Source of the DNA: Nocardioides daedukensis
Lineage (GTDB): Bacteria; Actinomycetota; Actinomycetes; Propionibacteriales; Nocardioidaceae
Length of the DNA: 64,000 bases
Assembly: GCF_013408415.1 (NCBI RefSeq)
Contig: NZ_JACCAA010000001.1
Span: forward strand, 434,001-498,000
Direction: 5' to 3'
Shown: one piece after another, positions 23,021-32,817 of the stretch
Position numbering within the stretch: position 1 is the stretch's first letter
Layout of the letters: each line of letters opens with the position of its first letter
Notes under the pieces: generated by a model
Seen by the model: the letters and a program-made list of their open reading frames with translations, nothing else
Told to the model about the DNA's origin: nothing
Database searches by the model: none
Made by a program: the position numbers and the translations under genes

Positions 23021-25885
23021 GTGTCCGATCACCCCACGCTCTCCGAGCTCGACAACGCCCAGCCCTTCACCGATCGCCACATCGGCCCGGACGCCGATGC
23101 CGTGGCAACGATGCTGGAGACGCTGGGCCAGGAGAGCCTCGACTCGTTGATGGACGCCGCGGTGCCCGGGGGCATCCGGTCGGTCGAGTCACTCAACCTT
23201 CCCGCGGCAGCTTCGGAGAGCACCGTGGCCAGCGAGCTGCGTGAGCTCGCCGGACGCAACCGCGCGGCCGAGTCCATGATCGGTCTCGGCTACCACGGCA
23301 CGGTGACCCCTCCGGTGATCCGTCGCAACGTGCTGGAGGACCCGAGCTGGTACACCGCCTACACGCCGTACCAGCCGGAGATCTCCCAGGGCCGCCTCGA
23401 GGCCCTGCTCAACTTCCAGACCGTGGTCGCCGACCTGACCGGCCTGCCGGTGTCCAACTCCTCGCTGCTCGACGAGGGCACCGCCGTCGCGGAGGCGATG
23501 ACGCTCGTACGTCGTGGCAACCGCAAGGCGAGTGGCCCCTTCGTGGTCGACGCCGACGCCCTGCCGCAGACCATCGACGTGGTCCGCACCCGCGCCGAGG
23601 CGATGGGGATCGACGTCGTTGTGGCCGACCTCGCCGAGGGTCTGCCCGAGGGTGACCTGTGCGGCGTGGTCGTCCAATATCCCGGCGCCTCGGGTCGCAT
23701 CGTCGACCCCCGAGGAGTGATCGACCAGGCGCACGAGCGCAACGCCCTGGCCGTGGTCGCCACCGATCTGCTCGCCCTCACCCTCCTCGAGGCTCCCGGG
23801 ACGATGGGAGCAGACGTCGTCGTCGGCTCGAGCCAACGGTTCGGCGTCCCGCTCTTCTACGGCGGTCCGCACGCCGGTTTCATGTCCGTGTCGTCCGGTC
23901 TCGAGCGCCAGCTGCCCGGTCGTCTCGTCGGTGTCTCCGTGGACGCCGCCGGTCGTCCGGCATATCGCCTCGCGCTGCAGACCCGAGAGCAGCACATCCG
24001 CCGCGACAAGGCGACCTCCAATATCTGCACGGCCCAGGTGCTCCTGGCCGTCGTCGCCTCGATGTACGCCGTGCACCACGGCCCCACCGGTCTGAAGCAG
24101 ATCGCCGCACGCACGCACCGCTATGCAGCCGTGATCGCGAGGGCGCTGACCGACGCCGGGTTGGAGATTCTCGCGGGGGAGTTCTTCGACACCGTCACGG
24201 TCCGTGTCCCGGGTGGCGCCGAGGCTGTCGTCTCGGCGGCCCGCGACCTCGGCGTGCACCTTCGCCTGGTCGATGCCGACCAGGTCGGGCTGTCCACCTC
24301 CGAGACCACCACGCGCTCGACAGTGACCGCGGTGCTGAAGGCCTTCGGGGTCAGCGCCGACCTGGACGCCGTCGACCGGATCGTCGGTGACGCGCTTCCG
24401 GACGCTCTGCGTCGCAGCACCCCCTACCTGGAGCACGAGGTCTTCAACACCCACCGCAGCGAGACCTCGATGCTGCGCTACCTGCGCCGTCTCTCGGCTC
24501 GTGACTACGCCCTCGACCGCGGGATGATCCCGCTCGGCTCATGCACGATGAAGCTGAACGCCACTACCGAGATGGAGCCGATCAGCCTTCCCGGCTTTGC
24601 GAACCTGCACCCGTTCGCACCGGCCGAGGACGCAGCCGGCTACCACCGGCTGATCGCAGACCTGGAGGGTTGGCTCGCCGAGGTGACCGGCTATGACCGC
24701 GTCTCGATCCAGCCCAACGCGGGCTCGCAGGGTGAGCTGGCCGGCCTGCTCGCGATCCGTGGCTACCACCGGGCCAACGGTCAGGAGCAGCGGAACGTCT
24801 GCCTGATCCCGTCCTCGGCCCACGGCACGAACGCAGCCTCGGCCGTGATGGCCGGCATGCGGGTGGTCGTGGTCAAGGCAGCCGAAGACGGTTCGGTGGA
24901 CCTGGCCGACCTGGAGGCCAAGTGCGAGGAGCACGCAGCGACGCTGGCCGCGGTGATGGTCACCTACCCGTCGACGCACGGGGCCTATGAGGAGGGCATC
25001 ACGGCGCTGTGCGAGCTGGTGCACGCGCACGGCGGGCAGGTCTATGTGGACGGGGCCAACCTCAACGCCCTGCTCGGCTATGCCCAGCCCGGTGTCTTCG
25101 GCGGCGACGTGTCGCACCTGAACCTGCACAAGACCTTCTGCATCCCCCACGGCGGCGGCGGGCCCGGCGTCGGGCCGGTGGCGGTGCGTGCGCACCTCGC
25201 GCCCTACCTGCCCTCGCACGCGCAGCACCCCGAGGAGGAGAAGCGAGCCGGCATCGGCCCGATCAGCGCTGCGCCCTACGGCTCGGCGGGCATCCTGCCG
25301 ATCTCGTGGGCCTACATCCGACTGATGGGTGCTGCCGGCCTGACTCGCGCCACGGCGGTCGCCGTGCTGTCCGCGAACTACATCGCTGCCCGGCTCCAGG
25401 AGCACTACCCGGTGCTCTATCGCGGGCACGGGGGACTGGTCGCCCACGAGTGCATCCTCGACCTGCGCGAGCTGACCAAGACCAGCGGCGTGACGGTCGA
25501 CGACGTGGCCAAGCGCCTCATCGACTACGGGTTCCACTCGCCGACGATGTCCTTCCCGGTCGCGGGCACCCTGATGGTCGAGCCGACCGAGTCCGAGGAC
25601 CTGGCCGAGATCGATCGCTTCATCGAGGCGATGATCGCGATCCGCAAGGAGATCGACCAGGTCACCGCAGGCACGTGGACCCCCGAGGACTCCCCGCTGC
25701 GCGGAGCACCGCACACGTCGGCCGCGCTCGTCGGCGAGTGGGACCGGAGCTATTCCCGAGAGCTGGCCGTCTTCCCGACCGGTCCCGACCCGGACAAGTA
25801 CTGGCCCATCGTCGCCCGGATCGACCAGGCCTACGGCGATCGCAACCTGGTCTGCTCCTGCCCGCCGCCCGAGGCCTTCGAGTGA
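23021..25885 (+). CDS. gcvP: Glycine dehydrogenase (aminomethyl-transferring), P protein
   Basis: A 954-residue PLP enzyme that decarboxylates glycine and passes the aminomethyl group to lipoylated GcvH, generating CO2 and, with GcvT, methylene-tetrahydrofolate. It is the single-chain type (both halves fused, about 950 residues). The N-terminal half begins [17 protein letters not shown]; the C-terminal half has the PLP-lysine in HLNLHKTFC at Lys704, followed by the glycine-rich [11 protein letters not shown]. The start is GTG at 23021 after GGGAG. It is controlled by the glycine riboswitch just upstream and overlaps the next gene by four bases. Confidence 0.97.
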   Translation: MSDHPTLSELDNAQPFTDRHIGPDADAVATMLETLGQESLDSLMDAAVPGGIRSVESLNLPAAASESTVASELRELAGRNRAAESMIGLGYHGTVTPPVIRRNVLEDPSWYTAYTPYQPEISQGRLEALLNFQTVVADLTGLPVSNSSLLDEGTAVAEAMTLVRRGNRKASGPFVVDADALPQTIDVVRTRAEAMGIDVVVADLAEGLPEGDLCGVVVQYPGASGRIVDPRGVIDQAHERNALAVVATDLLALTLLEAPGTMGADVVVGSSQRFGVPLFYGGPHAGFMSVSSGLERQLPGRLVGVSVDAAGRPAYRLALQTREQHIRRDKATSNICTAQVLLAVVASMYAVHHGPTGLKQIAARTHRYAAVIARALTDAGLEILAGEFFDTVTVRVPGGAEAVVSAARDLGVHLRLVDADQVGLSTSETTTRSTVTAVLKAFGVSADLDAVDRIVGDALPDALRRSTPYLEHEVFNTHRSETSMLRYLRRLSARDYALDRGMIPLGSCTMKLNATTEMEPISLPGFANLHPFAPAEDAAGYHRLIADLEGWLAEVTGYDRVSIQPNAGSQGELAGLLAIRGYHRANGQEQRNVCLIPSSAHGTNAASAVMAGMRVVVVKAAEDGSVDLADLEAKCEEHAATLAAVMVTYPSTHGAYEEGITALCELVHAHGGQVYVDGANLNALLGYAQPGVFGGDVSHLNLHKTFCIPHGGGGPGVGPVAVRAHLAPYLPSHAQHPEEEKRAGIGPISAAPYGSAGILPISWAYIRLMGAAGLTRATAVAVLSANYIAARLQEHYPVLYRGHGGLVAHECILDLRELTKTSGVTVDDVAKRLIDYGFHSPTMSFPVAGTLMVEPTESEDLAEIDRFIEAMIAIRKEIDQVTAGTWTPEDSPLRGAPHTSAALVGEWDRSYSRELAVFPTGPDPDKYWPIVARIDQAYGDRNLVCSCPPPEAFE

Positions 25886-27222
25886 GCTTGCCGGTGCACC
25901 CGGTTGCCCCGGTGACCTCGCGACGGCTCCTCGCCGTGCTGGCGCGGGCCCAGGTCGAGGGGCGAGTGCCCTCGGTCGTGGCGGGCGTCATTCGTGACGG
26001 AAGCCTGGTCTGGCACGGCGGGTACGGCGATGTGCCCGGCGACCCGCTCGAGGTGCAGTACAAGATCGGCTCGATCACCAAGACGATGACCGCGGTCCTG
26101 GTGCTGCAACTGGTCCGGGACGGGCAGGTCGCCCTGGCGGACCCGATCGGTTCGGTCCTCGGGGACATCGGTCATGGTGACCGCACCGTGCGCAGCCTGC
26201 TCGCGCACAACTCGGGCATGCAGGCCGAACCCTCAGGCCCGTGGTGGGAACGCTCGGCCGGAGGGACCTTCGCCGAGCTGGCCGGTGCCAATGACGGAAC
26301 GTCGGCGCCGCTCCCGGTGGGGGAGCAGTTCCACTACTCGAACCTCGCCTACGGCCTGCTCGGTGAGCTGGTGGCCCGTCTGCGTGGCGGGACCTGGTGG
26401 GACGCGGTCCAGGAACGGATCCTGCAACCGCTGGGGATGACCCGCACCACCTACCAGGCCGTGGCGCCGCACGCCCAGGGGGCGAGCGTGCACGCCTTCT
26501 CCAACGAGGTCACCGCAGAGCCGCACCCCGACACCGGTGCGATGGCGCCGGCCGGCCAGCTGTGGAGCACGGTCGCCGACCTGACGACGTACGCCGCGTT
26601 CCTGCTGGAGGGGCACCGCGACGTGTTGGACAAGGAGCACCTCGAGCAGGCATACATTCCCCAGTCCGGTGCCCTCGGCACCGGCCTGGACTACAGCCAC
26701 GGGCTCGGCTTCCAGATGTTCCGCGGCGGCTCCGGCACCCTGATCGGCCACACCGGATCGATGCCGGGCTTCGTCGCCACCTGCTTCATCGATCGCGCCC
26801 GACGCACCGGTGTGGTGGCGTTCGGCAACTCGATGAGCGGGCTCCCGGCGGTGGGGCTGGCCTCCGGCCTGCTGGAGGACCTCGAATCCTCCGAACCCAC
26901 GCTGCCCCCACCGTGGCGGCCGTCCTCCCCACCCCCCGACCTGGTCCGCGACGTGCTGGGCACCTGGCACTGGGGACCGACCCTGCACCAGTTCAGCTGG
27001 GAGGGCGAGGAGGTCGTGGTCCGAAAGAACCAGGTCGTGGTCCACCGGTATCGGGTCCAGGGAGATCGCCTGGTCGGCACCGCAGGCCACCATCTCGGTG
27101 AGGCCTTGAAGGTGGTCCGCAACGACGACGGCACGGTCAACCACCTCGACCTGTCCACCTTCATCTTCACCAGGACGCCCTACGATCCCGCTGCGCCGAT
27201 CCCCGGAGGTGTGCCGCAATGA
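25882..27222 (+). CDS. Serine hydrolase, beta-lactamase/class C family
   Basis: A 446-residue protein with the penicillin-binding-like serine hydrolase fold. The catalytic S-x-x-K is S64-ITK67, the second motif is Y152-S-N and the third is GHTGS. No signal peptide is apparent, so the enzyme is likely cytoplasmic, probably an esterase or peptidase rather than a true beta-lactamase. After the catalytic domain (to about 345) there is a C-terminal lipocalin-like beta domain of about 90 residues ([15 protein letters not shown]). GTG at 25882 overlaps the gcvP stop, so it is translated with gcvP and sees the riboswitch signal, an odd pairing. Confidence 0.82.
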   Translation: MSLPVHPVAPVTSRRLLAVLARAQVEGRVPSVVAGVIRDGSLVWHGGYGDVPGDPLEVQYKIGSITKTMTAVLVLQLVRDGQVALADPIGSVLGDIGHGDRTVRSLLAHNSGMQAEPSGPWWERSAGGTFAELAGANDGTSAPLPVGEQFHYSNLAYGLLGELVARLRGGTWWDAVQERILQPLGMTRTTYQAVAPHAQGASVHAFSNEVTAEPHPDTGAMAPAGQLWSTVADLTTYAAFLLEGHRDVLDKEHLEQAYIPQSGALGTGLDYSHGLGFQMFRGGSGTLIGHTGSMPGFVATCFIDRARRTGVVAFGNSMSGLPAVGLASGLLEDLESSEPTLPPPWRPSSPPPDLVRDVLGTWHWGPTLHQFSWEGEEVVVRKNQVVVHRYRVQGDRLVGTAGHHLGEALKVVRNDDGTVNHLDLSTFIFTRTPYDPAAPIPGGVPQ

Positions 27223-27872
27223 CCGAGCTCGCCGACTTCTACCTGCCGTTCCAGCTCCGCGTCACTGCCGGACCGCTCGAGCTCAGTCCGGTCACCGATG
27301 CGGACATCCCGGGACTGATCGACCTCGCCCTGGATGGCATCCATCCCGAGGACGAGATGCCGTTCTACTACCCATGGACCAAGGCTGCCCCGGACACGCT
27401 CGGTCGCAACATGGCGCAGTTCTACTGGAAGGCACGCCAGGAGTTCTCGCCGGGCGACTGGACCCTCAACCTGGCGGTGCGCCACGACGGCGAGCTGGTC
27501 GGCTGCCAGGACTTCCAGACCAATCGGTTCCACGTCACGCTCACGGGGGAGACCGGCTCCTGGCTGGCCGCGCGCCACCAGGGCAAGGGGATCGGCACTG
27601 CGATGCGCCAAGCAGTCTGCGCGCTGGCGTTCGACCACTTCGGTGCCACCGAGGTCACCTCTGGTGCCTTCCTGGACAACCCCAGGTCGCAGCGGGTCAG
27701 CGAGAAGGTCGGCTACCGCCCCAACGGGACGCACCGCCGCCAGCGTCGTCTGGGCGAGCTGGCGACGGTGCAGTCGTTCCGTCTTGAGCCGCAGTGGCTC
27801 GTGCGCGGGGAGCCGTTGGTCGTCCAGGGCCTGGAACCGATGGCCGACTGGTTGCTGTTCCCGCGGAAGTGA
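27219..27872 (+). CDS. GNAT-family N-acetyltransferase
   Basis: A 217-residue acetyltransferase. The acetyl-CoA-binding loop is visible as ARHQGKGIGTAMRQAV, followed by the family helix and SGAFLDNPRSQRVSEKVGY, the segment RimJ/RimL-type enzymes use to hold the CoA and substrate. It belongs to the RimJ/RimL-like subgroup that acetylates protein N-termini or small amines; substrate unknown. The ATG overlaps the serine hydrolase stop, so gcvP, hydrolase and this gene form a coupled trio. It is convergent with the sterol hydratase gene across a 20-base gap. Confidence 0.82.
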   Translation: MTELADFYLPFQLRVTAGPLELSPVTDADIPGLIDLALDGIHPEDEMPFYYPWTKAAPDTLGRNMAQFYWKARQEFSPGDWTLNLAVRHDGELVGCQDFQTNRFHVTLTGETGSWLAARHQGKGIGTAMRQAVCALAFDHFGATEVTSGAFLDNPRSQRVSEKVGYRPNGTHRRQRRLGELATVQSFRLEPQWLVRGEPLVVQGLEPMADWLLFPRK

Positions 27873-27892
27873 GCTGCTGCGGCGAGCTGTGA

Positions 27893-28777
27893 TCAGGCCT
27901 TGGTCAGCACGCAGTCGGCAAGGACGGGTGCGCCATTGCGCTGCTCGTTGTCGCTGACGATGGTGGCGCTGACGAGCACTCGGTCGCCCTCGTCCCAGGC
28001 CTGCACCCTGATCGTCTCCGACGGGAACACGACCCCGGCGAACCGGGCACTGAACCCACCCACGCGGGCGGTGTCCCCGTCGAGCAGCAGGTCGGTGACC
28101 TCACGCAGGACGATGCCGTAGGAGCAGAGTCCGTGCAGGATCGGAGCCGGGAACCCTGCGCCCTCGGCGAAGGCCGGGTCGATGTGCAGCGGGTTGCGGT
28201 CGCCGCAGAGCCGGTAAAGAGCGGCCTGCTGGGGGAGCACGGCGTACGACGTCTCGGCGTCGGCGTCACGGGCAGGCAGCTCCACCTTGGTGGAGGGGCC
28301 GCGGTCGCCGCCCCAGCCGCCCTCGTTGCGGACGAAGATCGTCGAGCGCACGGTCCACAGGTGCTGGCCCTCGGCGTCGTGGGCCTCGCCCTCCTGGACG
28401 ATGACCGCGGCCTTCTGCTTGTCCCAGACATCGGAGATCTTCGTGCTCAGCGTCGCCGTGCCCGAGGTCGGGATCGGCCGGTGGACGACGATCTCCTGCG
28501 AGCCGTGCAGGACGAACTGCAGGTCGATGTCGCAACCCGGCAGGTCGAGTGCGGGCGGAGCCGTCTCGTGGAACGTGGGTGCGACGATGCCGAACGACGG
28601 CAGCACCTGCAGGGCGTCGTCGTCGTGCGTGTAGCGCAGGGCGCCGGCGTCGATGTTGTCACCGGGACGGTTCCCGGCTCCGACGCCGAGGTGATAGAGC
28701 AACACGTCCGAGGTGTTCCAGCTGAAGGTCCGGTCGGGAAGGGCGGCTCCGATGGCGACGGAGGTGTCGATGGGCAC
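27893..28777 (-). CDS. MaoC-type enoyl-CoA hydratase, ChsH3/Hsd4B-like
   Basis: A 294-residue double hotdog-fold hydratase of the MFE-2/MaoC type. The second hotdog carries the hydratase signature: YRLCGDRNPLHIDPAFA supplies the catalytic Asp and His, followed by GFPAPILHGLCSYG. The first hotdog (residues about 1-130) has lost this motif, as is usual in the family. Rv3538 of M. tuberculosis is a close equivalent in length and sits beside kstD, as here. The expected role is hydration of a steroid enoyl-CoA during side-chain beta-oxidation. Its start is immediately adjacent to the kstD stop, so kstD and this gene are one operon behind a KstR box. Confidence 0.85.
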   Translation of the reverse strand: MPIDTSVAIGAALPDRTFSWNTSDVLLYHLGVGAGNRPGDNIDAGALRYTHDDDALQVLPSFGIVAPTFHETAPPALDLPGCDIDLQFVLHGSQEIVVHRPIPTSGTATLSTKISDVWDKQKAAVIVQEGEAHDAEGQHLWTVRSTIFVRNEGGWGGDRGPSTKVELPARDADAETSYAVLPQQAALYRLCGDRNPLHIDPAFAEGAGFPAPILHGLCSYGIVLREVTDLLLDGDTARVGGFSARFAGVVFPSETIRVQAWDEGDRVLVSATIVSDNEQRNGAPVLADCVLTKA

Positions 28778-30442
28778 TCAGGACTCCTGGTCTGCGATGA
28801 CGTTTGCGGCAATGTAGCCGAAGGTGATGGCGGGACCGATGGTCGCGCCGGCGCCAGCGTAGGTGTTGCCCATGACGGCTGCACTCACGTTCCCGGTGGC
28901 AAAGAGTCCTTCGATCACCGAGCCGTCGGGACGCAGTGCGCGTGCCTTCGCGTCGGTGAGGATGCCACCCTTGGTGCCCAGGTCGCCGGGCACCATCTTG
29001 ACTGCATAGAACGGGCCCTGGTCGATCACACCGAGTGACGGGTTCGGCTTGACCCGGGGGTCGCCGTAGTAGCGGTCGTAGGCCGAGTCGCCACGGCCGT
29101 GGTCGAGATCCTTGCCGGTGAGGGCATAGCCGTTGAAGGTCTCGAGGGTCTCCTTCAAGGAGTCGGCCGGGATGTCGATCTTCTCGGCGAGCCGCTCGAT
29201 GCTCTCGGCCTTGACGATCACGCCCTCCTTGAGCCAGCGACCCGGGAAGGGCTGGCGGGGGCCGAGGCCCGCGAAGAGGTAGCGGTTGCGGTAGCGCTGG
29301 TCGATGATCATCCAGCTCGGGAAGTGGTCGATGCCGGTCCGCTCGGCGGACTCATACATGGTGTGGACGGCGTCCACGTAGGGAGCAGCCTCGTTGCCGT
29401 AGCGCTTGCCCGCCTGGTTGACGATGATCGAGCCGGGCAGGTTGCGCTCGGCCAAGCAGAACCACGGGCCGCTCGGCAGCGGGATCGCGGGGCCCCACCA
29501 GGCGTCGTCCATCAGGGCGAGCTCGGCGCCGATCTTCTCGCCGGCCGCGATGCCCGCGCCGGTGTTGCCGGCCGCCCCGGTGGTCCACTCGGTGCTGATC
29601 GGTGCGCGTTGGTGCTTCTGGCGCATCTCCTCGTTGTGCTCGAACCCGCCGCAGGCCAGGATCACGCCGCGGCGCGCCTTGAGCACCTGCTCCACGCCGT
29701 TGCGGGTGACCACGACGCCGGTGACCCGGCCGTCGGTCACGTCCAGGTCGGTGAGCGGGGTGTCGTACCAGAGGGGGATCTCGCGGTCCTGCAACCCCTT
29801 GCGCATGCCGATCATCATCGCCATGCCCATGCCGAACATCTGCTTGCCGCGAAGGGTGGTGAACAGGCGGGACAGGAAGACCTTGATCATCGTGATCGGT
29901 CCCCGGAGGGTGCGCATCCCCAGGGAGATCTTGCGGAAGTCGGCCTGGGTGACGACCATGCCCGCCGGCGCCTTCGTGTAGGACTTGGTCAGTCGGTGCA
30001 TCTCGTCGCCGATGATCTTGCCGTTGATCGGCTTCGGCTCGACGCTTCGACCGCTGGCCTTCCCGCCCGGGGCCTCGGGGTAGTAGTCGCTGTAGTCGGG
30101 GACCCAGGTGAAGTCGGCCGCCGAGTTGTCGCGCACGAACTGGAGCGCCTCGGGGCCGGTCTCGACGAAGGCATCGATGCGGTCGCGCGAGACGCCGTCG
30201 CCGATGATCGAGTAGAGGTATTCCTTGACCTCGGCGTCGGGCTGGACCTGGCCGGCCTTCTTCAACGCATAGTTGTTCGGGATCCACACGCCGCCGCCGG
30301 AGCGGGCGGTGGAACCACCGAAGCCGTCAGTGCTCTCAATGACGAGGGTGTCCAGGCCACGCTCGTGGGCAGCCAGTGCAGCCGTGAATCCGCCACCGCC
30401 ACTGCCGACGACGATGACGTCGTACTCGGTCTTCTCGACCAC
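28778..30442 (-). CDS. kstD: 3-oxosteroid 1-dehydrogenase
   Basis: A 554-residue FAD enzyme that introduces the 1,2-double bond into 3-ketosteroids, which with 9-alpha-hydroxylation causes ring B opening. The FAD dinucleotide motif VVGSGGGGFTAALA lies at about residues 11-24, then ESTDGFGGSTARSGGG. The C-terminal GPFYAVKMVPGDLGTKGG carries a tyrosine and glycines where the family has active-site residues. GTG at 30442 has GGAGG four bases upstream; ATG at 30460 is the alternative and would add six residues. It diverges from hsaG across a KstR box, and the hydratase gene follows it directly, the same pairing as Rv3537-Rv3538. Confidence 0.92.
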   Translation of the reverse strand: MVEKTEYDVIVVGSGGGGFTAALAAHERGLDTLVIESTDGFGGSTARSGGGVWIPNNYALKKAGQVQPDAEVKEYLYSIIGDGVSRDRIDAFVETGPEALQFVRDNSAADFTWVPDYSDYYPEAPGGKASGRSVEPKPINGKIIGDEMHRLTKSYTKAPAGMVVTQADFRKISLGMRTLRGPITMIKVFLSRLFTTLRGKQMFGMGMAMMIGMRKGLQDREIPLWYDTPLTDLDVTDGRVTGVVVTRNGVEQVLKARRGVILACGGFEHNEEMRQKHQRAPISTEWTTGAAGNTGAGIAAGEKIGAELALMDDAWWGPAIPLPSGPWFCLAERNLPGSIIVNQAGKRYGNEAAPYVDAVHTMYESAERTGIDHFPSWMIIDQRYRNRYLFAGLGPRQPFPGRWLKEGVIVKAESIERLAEKIDIPADSLKETLETFNGYALTGKDLDHGRGDSAYDRYYGDPRVKPNPSLGVIDQGPFYAVKMVPGDLGTKGGILTDAKARALRPDGSVIEGLFATGNVSAAVMGNTYAGAGATIGPAITFGYIAANVIADQES

Positions 30443-30493
30443 GATTCCTCCGCGGGTCATCCCGCCGTGGCGGGGGGTGTACTTCCGCAAAAC

Positions 30494-30507
30494 TGTAACA
30501 GGTTCTA
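30494..30507. promoter_or_regulatory. KstR-type operator between kstD and hsaG
   Basis: TGTAACAGGTTCTA matches the KstR consensus TnnAACnnGTTnnA at every defined position. It lies 52 bases upstream of the kstD start and 232 upstream of hsaG. KstR is the TetR repressor released by sterol CoA-thioesters. The rest of the region to 30738 contains no credible gene; it is a long leader for hsaG. Confidence 0.85.
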
Positions 30508-30738
30508 GCATGGCGTCATGCCGTCCCACGCACTGCGGGTCGATGCGGCCGCCGTCGGGTCTTGTCCCACTGATCTGGACCTGACGGGGATCCAGGGCCG
30601 GATCCTGTGCAACGGTGACGGAGTGGGCCACGGACGGTACGACGCCGCCCCAGGGCAACCCGGTGTCCGCCTCTCGCTCAGCGACAGAACCACCGCTCCA
30701 CATCCACGAACAGCGTGAATCCGATCACAGGGAGAACC

Positions 30739-31635
30739 ATGACCAAGCTGACCGCCGCAATCGTCGGTCCGGGCAACATCGGCACCGACCTTCTCTACAA
30801 GCTGCTGCGCAGCGACGTGATCGAACCGCGCTGGATGATCGGCGTCGATCCCACGTCCGAGGGGCTCAAGCTGGCTCGCGACAAGGGCCTGGAGGCCTCG
30901 CACGAAGGTGTCGACTGGCTGCTCAAGCAGGACGAGCTCCCCGACCTGATCTTCGAGGCCACCAGCGCCTACGTCCACCGCGAATATGCGCCTCGCTACC
31001 AGGAGGCGGGCATCCGCGCGATCGACCTGACCCCCGCCGCGGTGGGCCCGGCAGTGATCCCGCCGGTGAACGGTGAGGAACACGTCTCGGCGTGGAACGT
31101 CAACATGATCACCTGCGGGGGACAGGCGACCATCCCGATGGTCGCCGCCGTCTCCCGGGCAACTGCGGTCTCCTACGCCGAGATCGTGGCCTCGGTCTCG
31201 AGCGCCTCGGCAGGGCCGGGCACCCGCGCCAACATCGACGAGTTCACCCGGACCACCTCGGCCGGCGTGATGAGCATCGGCGGAGCCGAGCGTGGCAAGG
31301 CGATCATCATCCTCAACCCCGCCGAGCCGCCGATGATCATGCGGGACACGATCTTCTGCGCGGTGGCCCCCGACGCCGACCGCGATGCCATCACCGCCTC
31401 CGTGCACGAGATGGAACGCGCCGTCCAGGAATACGTCCCCGGATATCGCCTGCTGCAGGAGCCGCAGTTCGACGATGCTTCCGAGGCCACCCTCGGCCAG
31501 ACCAAGGTCAGCATCTTCGTCGAGGTCGAGGGCGCTGGGGACTTCCTCCCGCCGTACGCCGGCAACCTCGACATCATGACCGCCGCAGCCGCCCGCGTGG
31601 GCGACAACATCGCCCGCTCGATCCTGGGAGCCTGA
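30739..31635 (+). CDS. hsaG: Acetaldehyde/propionaldehyde dehydrogenase (acylating)
   Basis: A 298-residue acylating aldehyde dehydrogenase of the DmpF/BphJ/HsaG type, which converts the aldehyde released by HsaF (propanal in sterol breakdown) to acyl-CoA with NAD+. The nucleotide motif [13 protein letters not shown] lies at 10-22, and the catalytic cysteine is Cys126 in [13 protein letters not shown]. Length equals the family. The ATG at 30739 follows AGGGAGA. It is followed one base later by hsaF, with which it forms a channelled complex in known systems. hsaE, the usual hydratase partner, is not found in this window. Confidence 0.93.
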   Translation: MTKLTAAIVGPGNIGTDLLYKLLRSDVIEPRWMIGVDPTSEGLKLARDKGLEASHEGVDWLLKQDELPDLIFEATSAYVHREYAPRYQEAGIRAIDLTPAAVGPAVIPPVNGEEHVSAWNVNMITCGGQATIPMVAAVSRATAVSYAEIVASVSSASAGPGTRANIDEFTRTTSAGVMSIGGAERGKAIIILNPAEPPMIMRDTIFCAVAPDADRDAITASVHEMERAVQEYVPGYRLLQEPQFDDASEATLGQTKVSIFVEVEGAGDFLPPYAGNLDIMTAAAARVGDNIARSILGA

Positions 31636-31636
31636 C

Positions 31637-32725
31637 ATGTCCTTCCTCACCACCCCTGAGACCAACACCCTGAGCCGGACCTGGGCCGACGTCGATCCCG
31701 CATCCGGCCTTGACCTGCGCCTGACCGACACCTGCCTGCGTGACGGCTCGCACCACAAGCGCCACCAGTTCGTGCCCCAGGAGGTGCGCGACATCGTCGC
31801 CGCGCTCGACGGTGCGGGCATCCCGGTCATCGAGGTCACCCACGGCGACGGCCTCGGCGGATCCTCGTTCAACTACGGGTTCTCCCGCACCCCGGAGCAG
31901 GAACTGATCAAGCTGGCGGCCGAGACCGCCAAGCGCGCCAAGATCGCCTTCCTGATGCTGCCCGGCGTCGGCACCAAGGACGACATCCGTGCCGCCCAGG
32001 ACAACGGTGGCCAGATCTGCCGGATCGCCACGCACTGCACCGAGGCGGACACCTCGCAGCAGCACTTCAGCCTCGCTCGCGAGCTGGGCCTGGAGACCGT
32101 CGGCTTCCTGATGATGTCGCACACCCAGCCGCCCGAGGTGCTCGCGCGCCAGGCCCGGATCATGGTCGACGCCGGCTGCCAGTGCGTCTATGTCGTCGAC
32201 TCGGCCGGTGCCCTCGTCCTCGAGGGCGTGGGCGACCGGGTTTCCGCCGTGGTCAATGAGATCGGCAGCGAGGCGACCGTCGGCTTCCACGGCCACGAGA
32301 ACCTGGGCCTCGGGGTCGCCAACACCGTGGTGGCGGCGCGTGCCGGCGCCACCCAGATCGACGGGTCCGTGCGCCGCTTCGGTGCCGGTGCCGGCAACAC
32401 CCCGCTCGAGGCCTTCATCGGCGTCAGCGACAAGCTCGGCTGGAACACCGGGGTCGACTTCCTGCAGATCGTCGACGCGGCAGAGGACGTCGTACGCCCG
32501 GCAATGCCGGAGGAGTGCACGCTGAACCGGATGACGCTGATGATGGGCTACGCGGGCGTCTACAGCTCGTTCCTCAAGCACGCCGGGAACGCGGCAGAGC
32601 GCTACGGCGTCTCCGGCGCGCAGATCCTGCTCGAGGCCGGGGAGCGCAAGCTGATCGGTGGCCAGGAGGACCAGCTCATCGACATCGCGCTGCAGCTGAA
32701 GGCCAAGCAGGACGCCAACAACTGA
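31637..32725 (+). CDS. hsaF: 4-hydroxy-2-oxovalerate/4-hydroxy-2-oxohexanoate aldolase
   Basis: A 362-residue divalent-metal class II aldolase of the DmpG/HsaF type. It splits 4-hydroxy-2-oxohexanoate to pyruvate and propanal, passing the aldehyde to Hsa[19 protein letters not shown] contains the catalytic Arg, Asp and His of the family; the metal-binding [12 protein letters not shown] follows, and the C-terminal helical domain forms the aldehyde channel. It lies one base after hsaG. A KstR box and the hsaADCB genes follow, so the lower-pathway genes sit with ring-cleavage genes on one strand. Confidence 0.94.
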   Translation: MSFLTTPETNTLSRTWADVDPASGLDLRLTDTCLRDGSHHKRHQFVPQEVRDIVAALDGAGIPVIEVTHGDGLGGSSFNYGFSRTPEQELIKLAAETAKRAKIAFLMLPGVGTKDDIRAAQDNGGQICRIATHCTEADTSQQHFSLARELGLETVGFLMMSHTQPPEVLARQARIMVDAGCQCVYVVDSAGALVLEGVGDRVSAVVNEIGSEATVGFHGHENLGLGVANTVVAARAGATQIDGSVRRFGAGAGNTPLEAFIGVSDKLGWNTGVDFLQIVDAAEDVVRPAMPEECTLNRMTLMMGYAGVYSSFLKHAGNAAERYGVSGAQILLEAGERKLIGGQEDQLIDIALQLKAKQDANN

Positions 32726-32765
32726 GCTAGATGGCCGGTTTCGGCACGTTGCTCTCGCGCAAAAC

Positions 32766-32779
32766 GAGAACGTGTTCTA
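32766..32779 (+). promoter_or_regulatory. KstR-type operator before hsaA
   Basis: GAGAACGTGTTCTA matches TnnAACnnGTTnnA except for the first base. It lies 38 bases upstream of the hsaA ribosome-site region and start (32818), between hsaF and hsaA, so hsaADCB has a separately controlled promoter although it is on the same strand as hsaGF. TAGTAT at 32778-32783 could be an overlapping -10 box. Confidence 0.8.
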
Positions 32780-32817
32780 GTATTGAGCCATCATCCTCAC
32801 CTTCACCAGGAGAAGTA

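Noticed and set aside
25882..27222. True beta-lactamase conferring resistance.
   Set aside because: No signal peptide and a lipocalin-like tail argue for an esterase/peptidase-type serine hydrolase.
29099..30508. A 469-codon + strand frame opposite kstD.
   Set aside because: No homology features, and it conflicts with a certain kstD gene and its promoter.
30518..30718. A 66-codon frame between the KstR box and hsaG.
   Set aside because: No ribosome site upstream, no recognisable features; kept only as a leader question.
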